The notes beneath the pieces are model-generated. The model was not told the origin of the DNA and ran no database searches. It saw nothing but the letters and a program-made list of their open reading frames with translations. Positions 27,517 through 39,472 of a stretch of DNA of 64,000 nucleotides are shown one piece after another (positions within the stretch are counted from its first letter, which is position 1; every line of letters starts with the position of its first letter). Both the position numbers and the translations under genes were made by a program. This stretch comes from Sphingomonas sp. TDK1 (GTDB taxonomy: Bacteria > Pseudomonadota > Alphaproteobacteria > Sphingomonadales > Sphingomonadaceae), in contig NZ_LXVY01000005.1 of the NCBI RefSeq assembly GCF_001650735.1, positions 1-64,000 on the forward strand. The letters run 5' to 3'.

Positions 27517-27523
27517 CCCTGCC

Positions 27524-27548
27524 GGCCGCCCCGGCGGCCCCTTTCTCT
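27524..27548 (+). terminator. Terminator-like hairpin after the micropeptides
   Basis: GGCCGCC and GGCGGCC (27524-27530 and 27533-27539) pair around a very short loop and are followed by CCCTTTCTCT. It probably closes the micropeptide transcript and separates it from the SDR gene. Confidence 0.55.
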
Positions 27549-27611
27549 GGAACTCGGGGCCCTAGCGCCCGGTTCTTTCGGCACCCTCCCCAGATCCCAG
27601 GAGCCGTGCCA

Positions 27612-28469
27612 ATGTCCGAAACCCCTGTAATCGATCGAGTCCGCGAGGATGCGCTCCCCGGTGAGGAGCGCTCCCTCGATCCCAAGCCTGAATGGCAGCC
27701 GCGCTATCGCGGATCGGATCGCCTGAAGGACAAGGTGGCCATCGTCACCGGCGCCGACAGCGGGATCGGCCGCGCGGTCGCCGCGCTCTACGCCCGCGAA
27801 GGCGCCGATGTCGCCATCGTCTATCTCAACGAACACCGGGATGCCGAGGACACCGCCGAGGCCGTCCGCGCCGAAGGCCGCCGCGCGATCACCATTGCCG
27901 GCGATGTCGGCGACAAGGCATTCTGCGAAGACGCCGTTGCCAAGGTGATCGCCGAGTTCGGCCGCCTCGACATCCTCGTCAACAATGCCGGCGAGCAGCA
28001 TCCGGACAAGGACATCACCGACATCACCGAGCAGCAGCTGCGCCGCACCTTCCAGACCAACATCTTCGGGATGTTCTTCCTGGTCCAGGCCGCGTCGCCG
28101 CATCTCAAGGAGGGCGCCACGATCGTGAACTGCACCTCGGTGACGATGTACCAGGGCGAGCCCGAACTGCTCGACTATAGCGCCACCAAGGGTGCGATCA
28201 CCGCTTTCACCCGCAGCCTGTCGATGAACCTGATCGACAAGGGCATCCGCGTGAACGCCGTCGCCCCGGGCCCGATCTGGACCCCGCTCAACCCCAGCGG
28301 CGGGGCGAGCCCGGAGAAGCTCGAGCATTTCGGCGAGAGCGTGCCGATGGGCCGGCCAGGCCAGCCCAACGAAGTCGCCCCCGCCTTCCTGTTCCTCGCC
28401 TGCGAGGATTCGAGCTACATGTCAGGGCAGGTGCTCCACCCGAATGGCGGCACTGTCGTCAACGGCTGA
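27612..28469 (+). CDS. SDR family oxidoreductase (YhdF/GRP3-like)
   Basis: 285 residues from ATG 27612 (AGGAG upstream). A 45-residue N-terminal extension (DPKPEWQPRYRGSDRLKDKVA) is typical of the general-stress SDR group. The core has TGADSGIG, NNAGEQH, the catalytic Ser in NCTSVTMY and Tyr/Lys in LDYSATK, and a C-terminus with SSYMSGQVLHPNGG. NAD(P)H-dependent; substrate unknown. The group is often stress-induced. Confidence 0.9.
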   Translation: MSETPVIDRVREDALPGEERSLDPKPEWQPRYRGSDRLKDKVAIVTGADSGIGRAVAALYAREGADVAIVYLNEHRDAEDTAEAVRAEGRRAITIAGDVGDKAFCEDAVAKVIAEFGRLDILVNNAGEQHPDKDITDITEQQLRRTFQTNIFGMFFLVQAASPHLKEGATIVNCTSVTMYQGEPELLDYSATKGAITAFTRSLSMNLIDKGIRVNAVAPGPIWTPLNPSGGASPEKLEHFGESVPMGRPGQPNEVAPAFLFLACEDSSYMSGQVLHPNGGTVVNG

Positions 28470-28476
28470 ACGCGCG

Positions 28477-28501
28477 CCGCGCCGGTCTCAGACCGGCGCG
28501 G
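28477..28501. terminator. Terminator hairpin between convergent genes
   Basis: A perfect 11-bp GC stem (28477-28487 and 28491-28501) with a three-base loop. The loop contains the stop codon of the convergent PEBP gene. There is no clear T-run, so termination efficiency is uncertain. Confidence 0.6.
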
Positions 28502-29102
28502 TCTCGCCAACCAGCCCCGTCGGCGCTTCCTCCCCGCGCGAATAGACACCGGTGAGCAGCCCGGCGGCGAGCACATGTCCCGCCATTGCCTTGACCAGCG
28601 CGCTGCGGCCAGGATTGTCGCCGATCTCGCAACCGCCGCTTAGCGCGAACAGCTGGAAGGCATAGTTGTGCGGGCCGTGGCCGGTCGGCGGATCCGGCGG
28701 CAGCCAGCCTTCGCCGAGATAGCTGTTGCGGCCGACATCCTTGCCCTCGGCATCCCCCGCGCCATCGGCGTGGATCGCACCCTCCTTGAGGTCACCGTCC
28801 ACCGGCAGGCCCCAGACGACCGCATGCACAAGAGGCTGCGGCGCGGGCGCGTCGGGATCCTCTACGATCAGCGCCAAGCACGCCGTGCCCTCCGGCACGC
28901 CCGTCCAGAACAGCGGCGGCGAGACGCCGTCGCCATCGGCGGTGAACCGCTCCGGCAGACGTCCGCCATTCGCGAAGGCTGGGCTGGCGAGATGCAACAC
29001 TTCGAAACTGCCGAGTTCGGGCTGGACGATCGCCAGCTTGTTGGCGCCGGCGCGCAGGCCCTTCAGCGCGCTTCCCAGCCAGTGCGGTATGTGTTCGAGC
29101 AT
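28488..29102 (-). CDS. YbhB/YbcL family PEBP protein
   Basis: 204 residues from ATG 29102 (GGGAGAGA upstream). The phosphatidylethanolamine-binding fold is shown by FTADGDGVSPPLFWTGVPEGTACLALIVEDPDAP (ligand-site DPDAP), LVHAVVWGLP and PPTGHGPHNYAFQLFAL (GxHxY box). These are cytosolic or periplasmic small-molecule-binding proteins of unclear role (Raf-kinase-inhibitor-like). An N-terminal extension of about 40 residues before the domain is unusual. It lies just upstream of the GST gene's end on the same strand; cotranscription is not certain. Confidence 0.87.
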   Translation of the reverse strand: MLEHIPHWLGSALKGLRAGANKLAIVQPELGSFEVLHLASPAFANGGRLPERFTADGDGVSPPLFWTGVPEGTACLALIVEDPDAPAPQPLVHAVVWGLPVDGDLKEGAIHADGAGDAEGKDVGRNSYLGEGWLPPDPPTGHGPHNYAFQLFALSGGCEIGDNPGRSALVKAMAGHVLAAGLLTGVYSRGEEAPTGLVGETAPV

Positions 29103-29156
29103 CGCGGTCTCTCCCGTTTGGCAGCCAAACGCGCCGGACCCCATGATTATCCCGCG

Positions 29157-29828
29157 TTAGAGATCGAGCTTCTCGTAATCGGCCGGCGGCGTGATTCCTT
29201 CCATCCGCTCGGCGAGCAGTTGGCGGAAGCTCGGGCGGCTCTTCATCCCGATATACCAGCGCTTGGCGAGTTCGTGGCTCTTCCAGTCGATGCCGCCCAG
29301 ATAATCGGCGACCGAGATCTGCGCCGCCGCGGTGATGTCGGCAAGGCTCATCGTCGCACCGGCCAGCCAGGTGCGGTGGTCGAGCAGGTAATCGATGTAA
29401 TCGAGATGGCCGACCGCCGCCTTCATCGCATCGCGCAGCACCTTGGCATCCGGCGGCTGGCGATAGACGATCCGCTTGATCATCCGCTCGTGGAGCAGCG
29501 GCGCGGTGATGTCGCTGTAGAAGTTGTTGTCGAACCATACCACCAGCCGGCGGATCTCGGCACGATCGACCGCCGAGCCGTTGAGCAGCGCGTTCTTGCC
29601 CACCGTCTCCTCGAAGAACTCGCAGATCACGGTCGAGTCGATCAGCGTCACATGGCGCTCGGCATCGATCATCACCGGGGTCTGGCCGGTGGGGTTGAGG
29701 TCGAGAAACTCGTCGCGCCGCTGCCAGGGCGATTCGCGCACCGGCTCATAGGCGATGCCCTTCTCGCCCAGCAGGAGCCGGACCTTGCGCGAGAAGGGAC
29801 AGAGCGGGAATTGAAGGAGCTGCCACAT
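29157..29828 (-). CDS. Glutathione S-transferase family protein
   Basis: 223 residues from ATG 29828; another ATG at 29840 adds four. The N-terminal thioredoxin-like domain has LLQFPLCPFSRKVRLLLGEKG, with a C-P-F-S active site like Omega/Beta-type or glutaredoxin-like GSTs, and NPTGQTPVM and DSTVICEFFE contacts for glutathione. The C-terminal helical domain runs from about 90 to 215. Detoxifying or thiol-transferase activity is likely; the substrate is unknown. The ribosome binding site is not distinct at either start. Confidence 0.87.
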   Translation of the reverse strand: MWQLLQFPLCPFSRKVRLLLGEKGIAYEPVRESPWQRRDEFLDLNPTGQTPVMIDAERHVTLIDSTVICEFFEETVGKNALLNGSAVDRAEIRRLVVWFDNNFYSDITAPLLHERMIKRIVYRQPPDAKVLRDAMKAAVGHLDYIDYLLDHRTWLAGATMSLADITAAAQISVADYLGGIDWKSHELAKRWYIGMKSRPSFRQLLAERMEGITPPADYEKLDL

Positions 29829-29870
29829 GGGGAAAGCCATAAGCAGCGGAAATGGGCCGGGGAAGACTCG

Positions 29871-29912
29871 TTGTAGCGCGGGCCGCAATTCTATATTTTG
29901 AGCAGCATTCTA
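29871..29912 (+). promoter_or_regulatory. Candidate promoter/operator of vapBC
   Basis: TTGTAG (29871-29876) and TATATT (29892-29897) form a -35/-10 pair with short (15-base) spacing. ATTCTA occurs twice (29888-29893 and 29907-29912), 19 bases apart, overlapping and following the -10, as expected for an autoregulatory antitoxin operator. Inferred by inspection only. Confidence 0.35.
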
Positions 29913-29927
29913 GAACGGAGCCGCACC

Positions 29928-30200
29928 ATGGCGCTCAGCATCAAGGACGAAGAGACCGACCGGCTGGTCCGCCGCTACGCGCGCGCCAAGGGGGTGAGCT
30001 ATACCACCGCGATCAAGCTGGCGGTGAGCGATGCCTTGCGCCGGAGTGGCGAACCGGTCGCCGATCCGGATGTGGAGCAGCGCTTCGCCGACTATCGCGC
30101 CGTGGCGCGAGAGGTGCGTCAGGCCTATGCCGCGATGCCGACGCTCGATCCCCGTGATCCCGACGCGATGCTGTACGACAAGGACGGCCTGCCCAAGTGA
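29928..30200 (+). CDS. vapB: VapB-type antitoxin
   Basis: 90 residues starting MALSIKDEETDRLVRRYARAK, the ribbon-helix-helix pattern of proteobacterial VapB antitoxins, with a C-terminal tail (DPRDPDAMLYDKDGLPK) of the kind that wraps the toxin active site. It overlaps vapC by four bases (GTGA at 30197-30200). It should neutralise VapC and repress the operon. Confidence 0.88.
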   Translation: MALSIKDEETDRLVRRYARAKGVSYTTAIKLAVSDALRRSGEPVADPDVEQRFADYRAVAREVRQAYAAMPTLDPRDPDAMLYDKDGLPK

Positions 30201-30586
30201 TCGCGGTCGATACCTCGGCGCTGATGGCGATCCTGCAGGAGGAAGCCGAAGCCGAGACATTCCTCCGTGCCATGGCCACGCCGGACCGCGTGCTGCTCGG
30301 CGCGCCGACCGCCTTCGAGTTCCGGCTGGTGGTGCTGCGGCAGAAAGGGCCGGCCTTCCTGCCAGCCGCCGAGCGGCTGCTGCGCCTGCCGACGATCGAG
30401 ATCGTGCCTTGGACGGAAGAGCATGGGCGGATCGCGATCGAGGCGCTCATCCGCTTCGGCGGACGCCCCGCCCGTCTCAACTATGGCGACTGCATGGCCT
30501 ATGCGGTTGCCGCGCTGGCGGACTGCCCGCTGCTCTTCAAGGGCGACGACTTCCGCCATACCGACGTGATCGTCGCCCTTGATTGA
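30197..30586 (+). CDS. vapC: VapC-type PIN-domain toxin
   Basis: 129 residues from GTG 30197. The acidic PIN-domain residues are present: D4 in VDTSAL, E in AFEFR (about 41), D in NYGDCMAYAVA (about 97) and D in FKGDDF (about 116). It is a Mg-dependent ribonuclease, usually cutting tRNA or rRNA. All catalytic acids are intact, so the toxin is probably functional. It ends three bases from the convergent gltB stop. Confidence 0.9.
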   Translation: MIAVDTSALMAILQEEAEAETFLRAMATPDRVLLGAPTAFEFRLVVLRQKGPAFLPAAERLLRLPTIEIVPWTEEHGRIAIEALIRFGGRPARLNYGDCMAYAVAALADCPLLFKGDDFRHTDVIVALD

Positions 30587-30589
30587 GCC

Positions 30590-35106
<4,517 letters not shown>

Positions 35107-35107
<1 letters not shown>

Positions 35108-35676
35108 CACTTCTTGTCCTGTTCTGCGGCGAACTTCGCCACCATCGCCTGTGCGCGCTCCATCGTACCGCGGATCGACTTTTCCATCACGGCGCGCTGC
35201 GCGGCGAGAACATCGGGATCCGCCATGACGGTCGGCGCCTGTTCGGCGTAGATTTTGCCCGAAGGCGTATCGAAAAAGGCGCTGACATCGCGCATCTGCG
35301 CGACGGTGAATCGGCGCGCATAGGCGCGTGCCATCGCGTCCAGCATCGTCGGCATCGACGCTTTCGTCAGCGCCATCGAGTGCTGGAGCTCATCGCTGAC
35401 GAACCCGTCGAGCATCGCCTTGGCCTTCGGGTCCTTCGCGAACGCGGCCTGCATCTGCGGCGACTGTGCCATCGCGTTGCGGAGGTTATCCATCATCGGC
35501 CGCATCATCTGGTCGATCAGCGTGTCGATCCGCTGGGGCGGCATGATCTTGGCAATCAGCGCCGTGGCGGCAGCTAACCGGGCAGGCTCGGGAGCCTGCA
35601 CGGCGGGAGCGGTCTGCGCCATCGCGGCACCGGGTGCGGTGACGGCGATCAGCAGCGCGGCAGCCAGCGCCCTCAT
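35107..35676 (-). CDS. DUF2059 domain-containing exported protein
   Basis: 189 residues. The signal peptide MRALAAALLIAVTAPGAAMAQ is followed by an all-helical DUF2059 domain (QRIDTLIDQMM, AYARRFTVAQMRDVSAFFDTPSGKIYAEQAP). Family function is unknown. It is wedged between gltD and gltB and overlaps both: ATGA with gltD at 35673-35676 and TGATG with gltB at 35105-35109. It must therefore be expressed with glutamate synthase, though a periplasmic protein has no obvious part in that enzyme. Confidence 0.88.
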
Positions 35677-37133
35677 GCGACGCTCGCTTCGCGCTTGGCC
35701 GAAACCGGTGCCTTGGCGTGCGCTTTCATCCAGGCGTGCATGTGCGCCGCCACGTCGCGGCCATCGCGGATCGCCCAGACGACGAGGCTCGCGCCGCGGA
35801 CGATGTCGCCGGCGGCGAACACGCCGTCCATGCTGGTCATCATCGTCTTGCCGTCGGTGCGCAGCGTGCCCCAGCGGGTGACGCCCAGCTCCTCGGCGCC
35901 GAACAGTTTGGGCAAATCCTCCGGCTCGAAGCCCAGCGCCTTGATGACGAGGTCGGCCGGCATGTGCAGCGCCCCACCCGGATCAACTTCCGGCGCGCGA
36001 CGGCCCGAAGCGTCGGGCGCGCCCAACCGCATCTTGGAGGCGCGGACGCCGCTGACCTGCTCGGTGCCCTCGAACGCCTCCGGGGCGGAGAGCCAGACGA
36101 ACTCGACGCCTTCCTCCTCGGCGTTGGCGACTTCGCGCTGCGAGCCCGGCATGTTCGCCCGGTCGCGGCGATAGAGGCACTTCACCGACGCCGCGCCCTG
36201 GCGGATCGCGGTGCGCACGCAGTCCATCGCGGTGTCGCCGCCGCCGACGACCACGACATGCTTTCCGACCGCGTTGAGGCTGCCGTCGTCATAGGCGGGC
36301 ACCGCGTCGCCGAAATTCTTGCGGTTCGACGCGGTGAGATAGTCGAGCGCGTCGACCACGCCCCTGGCGCCGACGCCCGGCGCCTTGATCGCCCGCGCCT
36401 TGTAGACGCCGGTGGCGACCAGGATCGAATCGTGGCGCTGGCGGAGCTCGCCCAGCGTCGCGTCGCGACCGACCTCGAAATTGCGGTGGAAGACGATGCC
36501 TGCCTGCTCCAGCCGGTCAACGCGGCGCATCACCACGTCCTTCTCCAGCTTGAAGCCGGGGATGCCGTAGGTGAGCAGCCCGCCCGAACGATCGTAGCGA
36601 TCATAGACGTGCACGGCATAGCCATAGCCGCGCAGATATTCGGCGGCGGCAAGGCCTGCCGGACCCGCACCGATGATGCCGACCGACTGGCCGCGGTCGC
36701 GGCCGACCTGCACCGGCTCCACCCAGCCCTCGGCCCAGGCGGTATCGGTGATGAACTTCTCGACCGAACCGATCGTCACCGATCCGTGGCCGGAAAACTC
36801 GATCACGCAATTGCCTTCGCACAGCCGGTCCTGCGGGCAAATGCGGCCGCAGATCTCCGGCATGGTCGAGGTGCTGTTGGAGAGCTGGTAGGCCTCCTGC
36901 AGTCGTCCCTCGGCGGTCAGGCGCAGCCAGTCCGGGATATGGTTGTGCAGCGGGCAGTGCACCGAACAATAGGGTACGCCGCACTGGCTGCAGCGGCCGG
37001 CCTGCGATTCCGCATCGGGCACCGCATAGCGTTCCGCGATCTCGCGAAAGTCTTCCGCACGCAGCTGGGCGGGGCGCTTTGCCGGATACGCCTGTGGGCG
37101 TCCGACGAATTTGAGCATGGGATCGTCAGCCAT
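35673..37133 (-). CDS. gltD: Glutamate synthase small subunit
   Basis: 486 residues. N-terminal iron-sulfur cysteines lie in GRCSQCGVPYCSVHCPLHN and CGRICPQDRLCEGNC. The FAD site is IGAGPAGLAAAEYLRGYG, the NADPH site VVVGGGDTAMDCVRTA, and the C-terminal FAD contact FAAGDIVRGASLVVWAIRDGRD. It passes electrons from NADPH to GltB. It is the first gene of gltD-DUF2059-gltB, the reverse of the gltB-gltD order in enterobacteria. The upstream gap (37134-37255) is the likely promoter region. Confidence 0.96.
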   Translation of the reverse strand: MADDPMLKFVGRPQAYPAKRPAQLRAEDFREIAERYAVPDAESQAGRCSQCGVPYCSVHCPLHNHIPDWLRLTAEGRLQEAYQLSNSTSTMPEICGRICPQDRLCEGNCVIEFSGHGSVTIGSVEKFITDTAWAEGWVEPVQVGRDRGQSVGIIGAGPAGLAAAEYLRGYGYAVHVYDRYDRSGGLLTYGIPGFKLEKDVVMRRVDRLEQAGIVFHRNFEVGRDATLGELRQRHDSILVATGVYKARAIKAPGVGARGVVDALDYLTASNRKNFGDAVPAYDDGSLNAVGKHVVVVGGGDTAMDCVRTAIRQGAASVKCLYRRDRANMPGSQREVANAEEEGVEFVWLSAPEAFEGTEQVSGVRASKMRLGAPDASGRRAPEVDPGGALHMPADLVIKALGFEPEDLPKLFGAEELGVTRWGTLRTDGKTMMTSMDGVFAAGDIVRGASLVVWAIRDGRDVAAHMHAWMKAHAKAPVSAKREASVA

Positions 37134-37255
37134 GCCGCCCCCGTACAGGAGAGCGGCAGACCAATAAAGACAGCAATACTTACCTATGTGGGCTCGAAAC
37201 CCGAAATTCGGCCTTTAGGGAGCAAAAATATAAGCCACAAAGGCCCGCTTCGGAC

Positions 37256-38062
37256 CTAACGCACGGAAAGCCAAATCAGTGCGGCAGTTCCAGCAACAAT
37301 ACGATAGAGCGCAAAGGGCGTGAAGCCATGTTTGCTCACGATACCGACGAACCACTTGATCACGGCCAGCGCCACGACGAAGGCCACAACGAAACCAACC
37401 CCTATCTCGCCCCAGCCCACGCCGCTGGTTGCCAGCATCTCGCGGTTCTTGAGCAGTTCGAGCGCGGTCGCGCCGAGCATCGTCGGGATGGCGAGGAAGA
37501 AGCTGAACTCCGCCGCCGTGCGGCGCTCGACGCCGAGCGACAGCGCGCCCATGATCGTCGCGCCCGAACGGCTCACGCCGGGCACCATCGCCAGACACTG
37601 GACGAAGCCGATGCCGAGCACGCGCACCACCGGGATCTCGGCGATGCCGTGGATCGTCGCCGACTTGACCAGCCGCTCGATGACGAGGATCGCGACGCCG
37701 CCGATGATCAGCGCCCAGGCGACCACCTTGGGCGCGCCGAGCAGGGCCTCGATATGCTTGTGGAGCGCGAGGCCGATCAGCGCGGCGGGAATGAAGGCGA
37801 TCAGCAAGTTGCGCACGAAGCGCAACGACACGGGGTTGAGCTTGAGCAGCCCGTCCAGCACCGCCCAGAAGGTGCGCCAGTAGAGCACCACCACCGCCAG
37901 GATCGCACCCAGCTGGATGACGACGTTGAACATCGCCCACCGCGCCGAATCATAGCCCATCAGCTCGCTGGCGAGAATCAGGTGCCCGGTCGAGGAGACC
38001 GGCAGGAATTCGGTAACACCTTCGACGATGCCGAGGAGAATCGCCACCAGCAACGTGGTCAT
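37256..38062 (-). CDS. uppP: Undecaprenyl-diphosphate phosphatase
   Basis: 268-residue polytopic membrane protein of the BacA/UppP family. It keeps GIVEGVTEFLPVSSTGHLIL (catalytic Glu-rich motif) near the N-terminus and VPGVSRSGATIMGAL (PGxSRSG) in the middle. It recycles undecaprenyl diphosphate to the monophosphate carrier for peptidoglycan and polysaccharides and gives bacitracin tolerance. AGGAG precedes ATG 38062. A weak stem (AGGTCC against GGGCCT, 37241-37257) overlaps its stop and may terminate it. Confidence 0.95.
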   Translation of the reverse strand: MTTLLVAILLGIVEGVTEFLPVSSTGHLILASELMGYDSARWAMFNVVIQLGAILAVVVLYWRTFWAVLDGLLKLNPVSLRFVRNLLIAFIPAALIGLALHKHIEALLGAPKVVAWALIIGGVAILVIERLVKSATIHGIAEIPVVRVLGIGFVQCLAMVPGVSRSGATIMGALSLGVERRTAAEFSFFLAIPTMLGATALELLKNREMLATSGVGWGEIGVGFVVAFVVALAVIKWFVGIVSKHGFTPFALYRIVAGTAALIWLSVR

Positions 38063-38075
38063 GGAAAGGCTCCTT

Positions 38076-38101
38076 CAGGGGTCGTGCCGGGCGACCCCCT
38101 G
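38076..38101 (-). terminator. Hairpin between the NDUFA9-like gene and uppP
   Basis: GGGGTCG and CGACCCC pair with a seven-base loop, extended by CAG/CTG with a bulged C. It stands just upstream of the uppP ribosome binding site on the same strand. It may terminate the upstream gene or attenuate read-through into uppP; there is no T-run. Confidence 0.45.
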
Positions 38102-38130
38102 CAAGGCGCCGCCCGGCAGGGAGAATAGGA

Positions 38131-39066
38131 TCAGGCGGCCGGGCGGAAGCGGCTGAAGCGACCGGCCTGACGAAAGCGCACCAGCCAGCTCGGCGCCACC
38201 GTCGCCAACGGCGTCGGCGACACGCCCAGCGCGGCGAGGCTCTCGGCACCCGCCGGCACGACGTTGTCGGCCTGGAGCATCGCGAACTGGTCGCGCGTGA
38301 TCGGCGTGCCGGGCAGCGACGCGATCAGGCCCGCAAGCGAATCGGGCAGCGCGACGAAGTGCGGCTTGCGGCCGATCGCGCCGGCGATCCAGTGGAGCAG
38401 CGCCGACATGCTCAGCACGTCCGGCCCGCCCAGCGTGTAGGTCTTGCCGCCATGCGCCGACGGATCCGCCAGGGCGGCCGTTACGGCCTGCGCAACGTCC
38501 GACACGAACACCGGCTGGAACCTGGTCTCGCCGCGCACGATGGGCACGATGTTCAGCGGGGCACCGGCGATCATGCCGGCGAAGCGGTTCACGAACGCAT
38601 CCTCACGACCGAACACGATCGAAGGGCGCAGGATGGTGGCACCCGGAAATGCGCCCAGCACCGCCTGCTCGCCGGCCGCCTTGCTGCGACCATAAGCGGA
38701 GGGCGACGCGGCATCGGCGCCGAGCGCCGAGATATGCACCAGCGCCGCGACACCGGCAGCCTTGGCCGCCTCCGCCACGTTGCGGGCGCCCTGCACGTGC
38801 ACCTTGTCGAAATCGCCCGTGAGGATGCCAACGAAGTTCACCACCGCGTCGCTGCCCTGCAGCGCGCGGGCAAGCGTCTCGGGCTTGGTGATGTCGCCGA
38901 CGACGAGCTGGGTCTGGCCGAGATTGCCCTGGGTCTTGAGGAACCAGGCGTCGCGCGGCTTGCGCTCGACGACGCGGACGCGCGCACCGGCACTCAGCAG
39001 CTCCTGCGCCACGTAGCGGCCCAGAAAGCCCCCACCGCCGATCAGGGTTACCAGCCTGTCCTTCAT
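38131..39066 (-). CDS. NDUFA9-like NAD(P)-binding protein
   Basis: 311 residues from ATG 39066 (GAGG upstream). It is an atypical/extended SDR fold with VTLIGGGGFLGRYVAQELL, VVNFVGIL, and Y/K in PSAYGRSKAAGE. The C-terminal part (SPTPLATVAPSWLVRFRQAGRFSRFRP) matches the complex-I NDUFA9 subunit group, found in alphaproteobacteria as an accessory of NADH:quinone oxidoreductase. Whether it associates with complex I here is unproven; no nuo genes are nearby. Confidence 0.85.
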   Translation of the reverse strand: MKDRLVTLIGGGGFLGRYVAQELLSAGARVRVVERKPRDAWFLKTQGNLGQTQLVVGDITKPETLARALQGSDAVVNFVGILTGDFDKVHVQGARNVAEAAKAAGVAALVHISALGADAASPSAYGRSKAAGEQAVLGAFPGATILRPSIVFGREDAFVNRFAGMIAGAPLNIVPIVRGETRFQPVFVSDVAQAVTAALADPSAHGGKTYTLGGPDVLSMSALLHWIAGAIGRKPHFVALPDSLAGLIASLPGTPITRDQFAMLQADNVVPAGAESLAALGVSPTPLATVAPSWLVRFRQAGRFSRFRPAA

Positions 39067-39165
39067 CTTCCGCCTCACTGCCTGCGCGAACCTGCGGCCC
39101 CAATGCCGTGCGAAGGGCTAAACGGCAAGCGCGACGCGAAGTCCAATATTTTTAGCAAAAAGTGT

Positions 39166-39195
39166 TTGACACCCCCCGCGAACCTCCACTAGAGG
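39166..39195 (+). promoter_or_regulatory. Sigma-70 promoter of tRNA-Leu
   Basis: A perfect -35 TTGACA (39166-39171) and TAGAGG (39190-39195) separated by 18 bases lie 17 bases before the tRNA 5' end. This is a typical stable-RNA promoter arrangement. Confidence 0.75.
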
Positions 39196-39211
39196 CGCCG
39201 GCCTACCCCGT

Positions 39212-39298
39212 GCCCAGATGGCGGAATTGGTAGACGCACCAGCTTCAGGTGCTGGCGATCGCAAGGTCGTGGAGGTTCGAGTCCTCTTCTGGGCACCA
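39212..39298 (+). tRNA. tRNA-Leu (CAG anticodon)
   Basis: An 87-base class II tRNA with encoded CCA. The acceptor stem GCCCAGA pairs with TCTGGGC. The anticodon stem CCAGC/GCTGG encloses a seven-base loop with CAG at positions 34-36, reading CUG. There is a long variable arm, the T-arm contains GTTCGAGTC, and discriminator A plus CCA ends at 39298. Its 3' end is the insertion site of the integrase-bearing element that follows. Confidence 0.97.
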
Positions 39299-39472
39299 TT
39301 TTCCGTCTCTGGATTCGTCCAGAGACGTCCAGCAAGAGGCTGGTTTCAAAGCAAAATTTCATCGACGCTCGCTGGCAACCGTCCGGGTTGATCCAGCAAA
39401 ATCCAGCAAAAGAGTCACAAAAAGAGGCTCATTGTGTGACTGCTGGGTGAACCCGGAAAATCCGGGAACACG
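39299..39472. other. Left attachment and integrase leader region
   Basis: A 174-base gap between the tRNA and the integrase. It contains a perfect 9-bp hairpin with a TTCG loop (39305-39326, possibly the tRNA terminator) and the octamer TCCAGCAA three times (39328, 39392 and 39402, the last two within a tandem 10-bp repeat). A CCCGGA-AAA-TCCGGG hairpin (39452-39466) lies directly before the integrase start. Short repeats here are what arm-type integrase or excisionase sites look like; that reading is inference. Confidence 0.55.
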
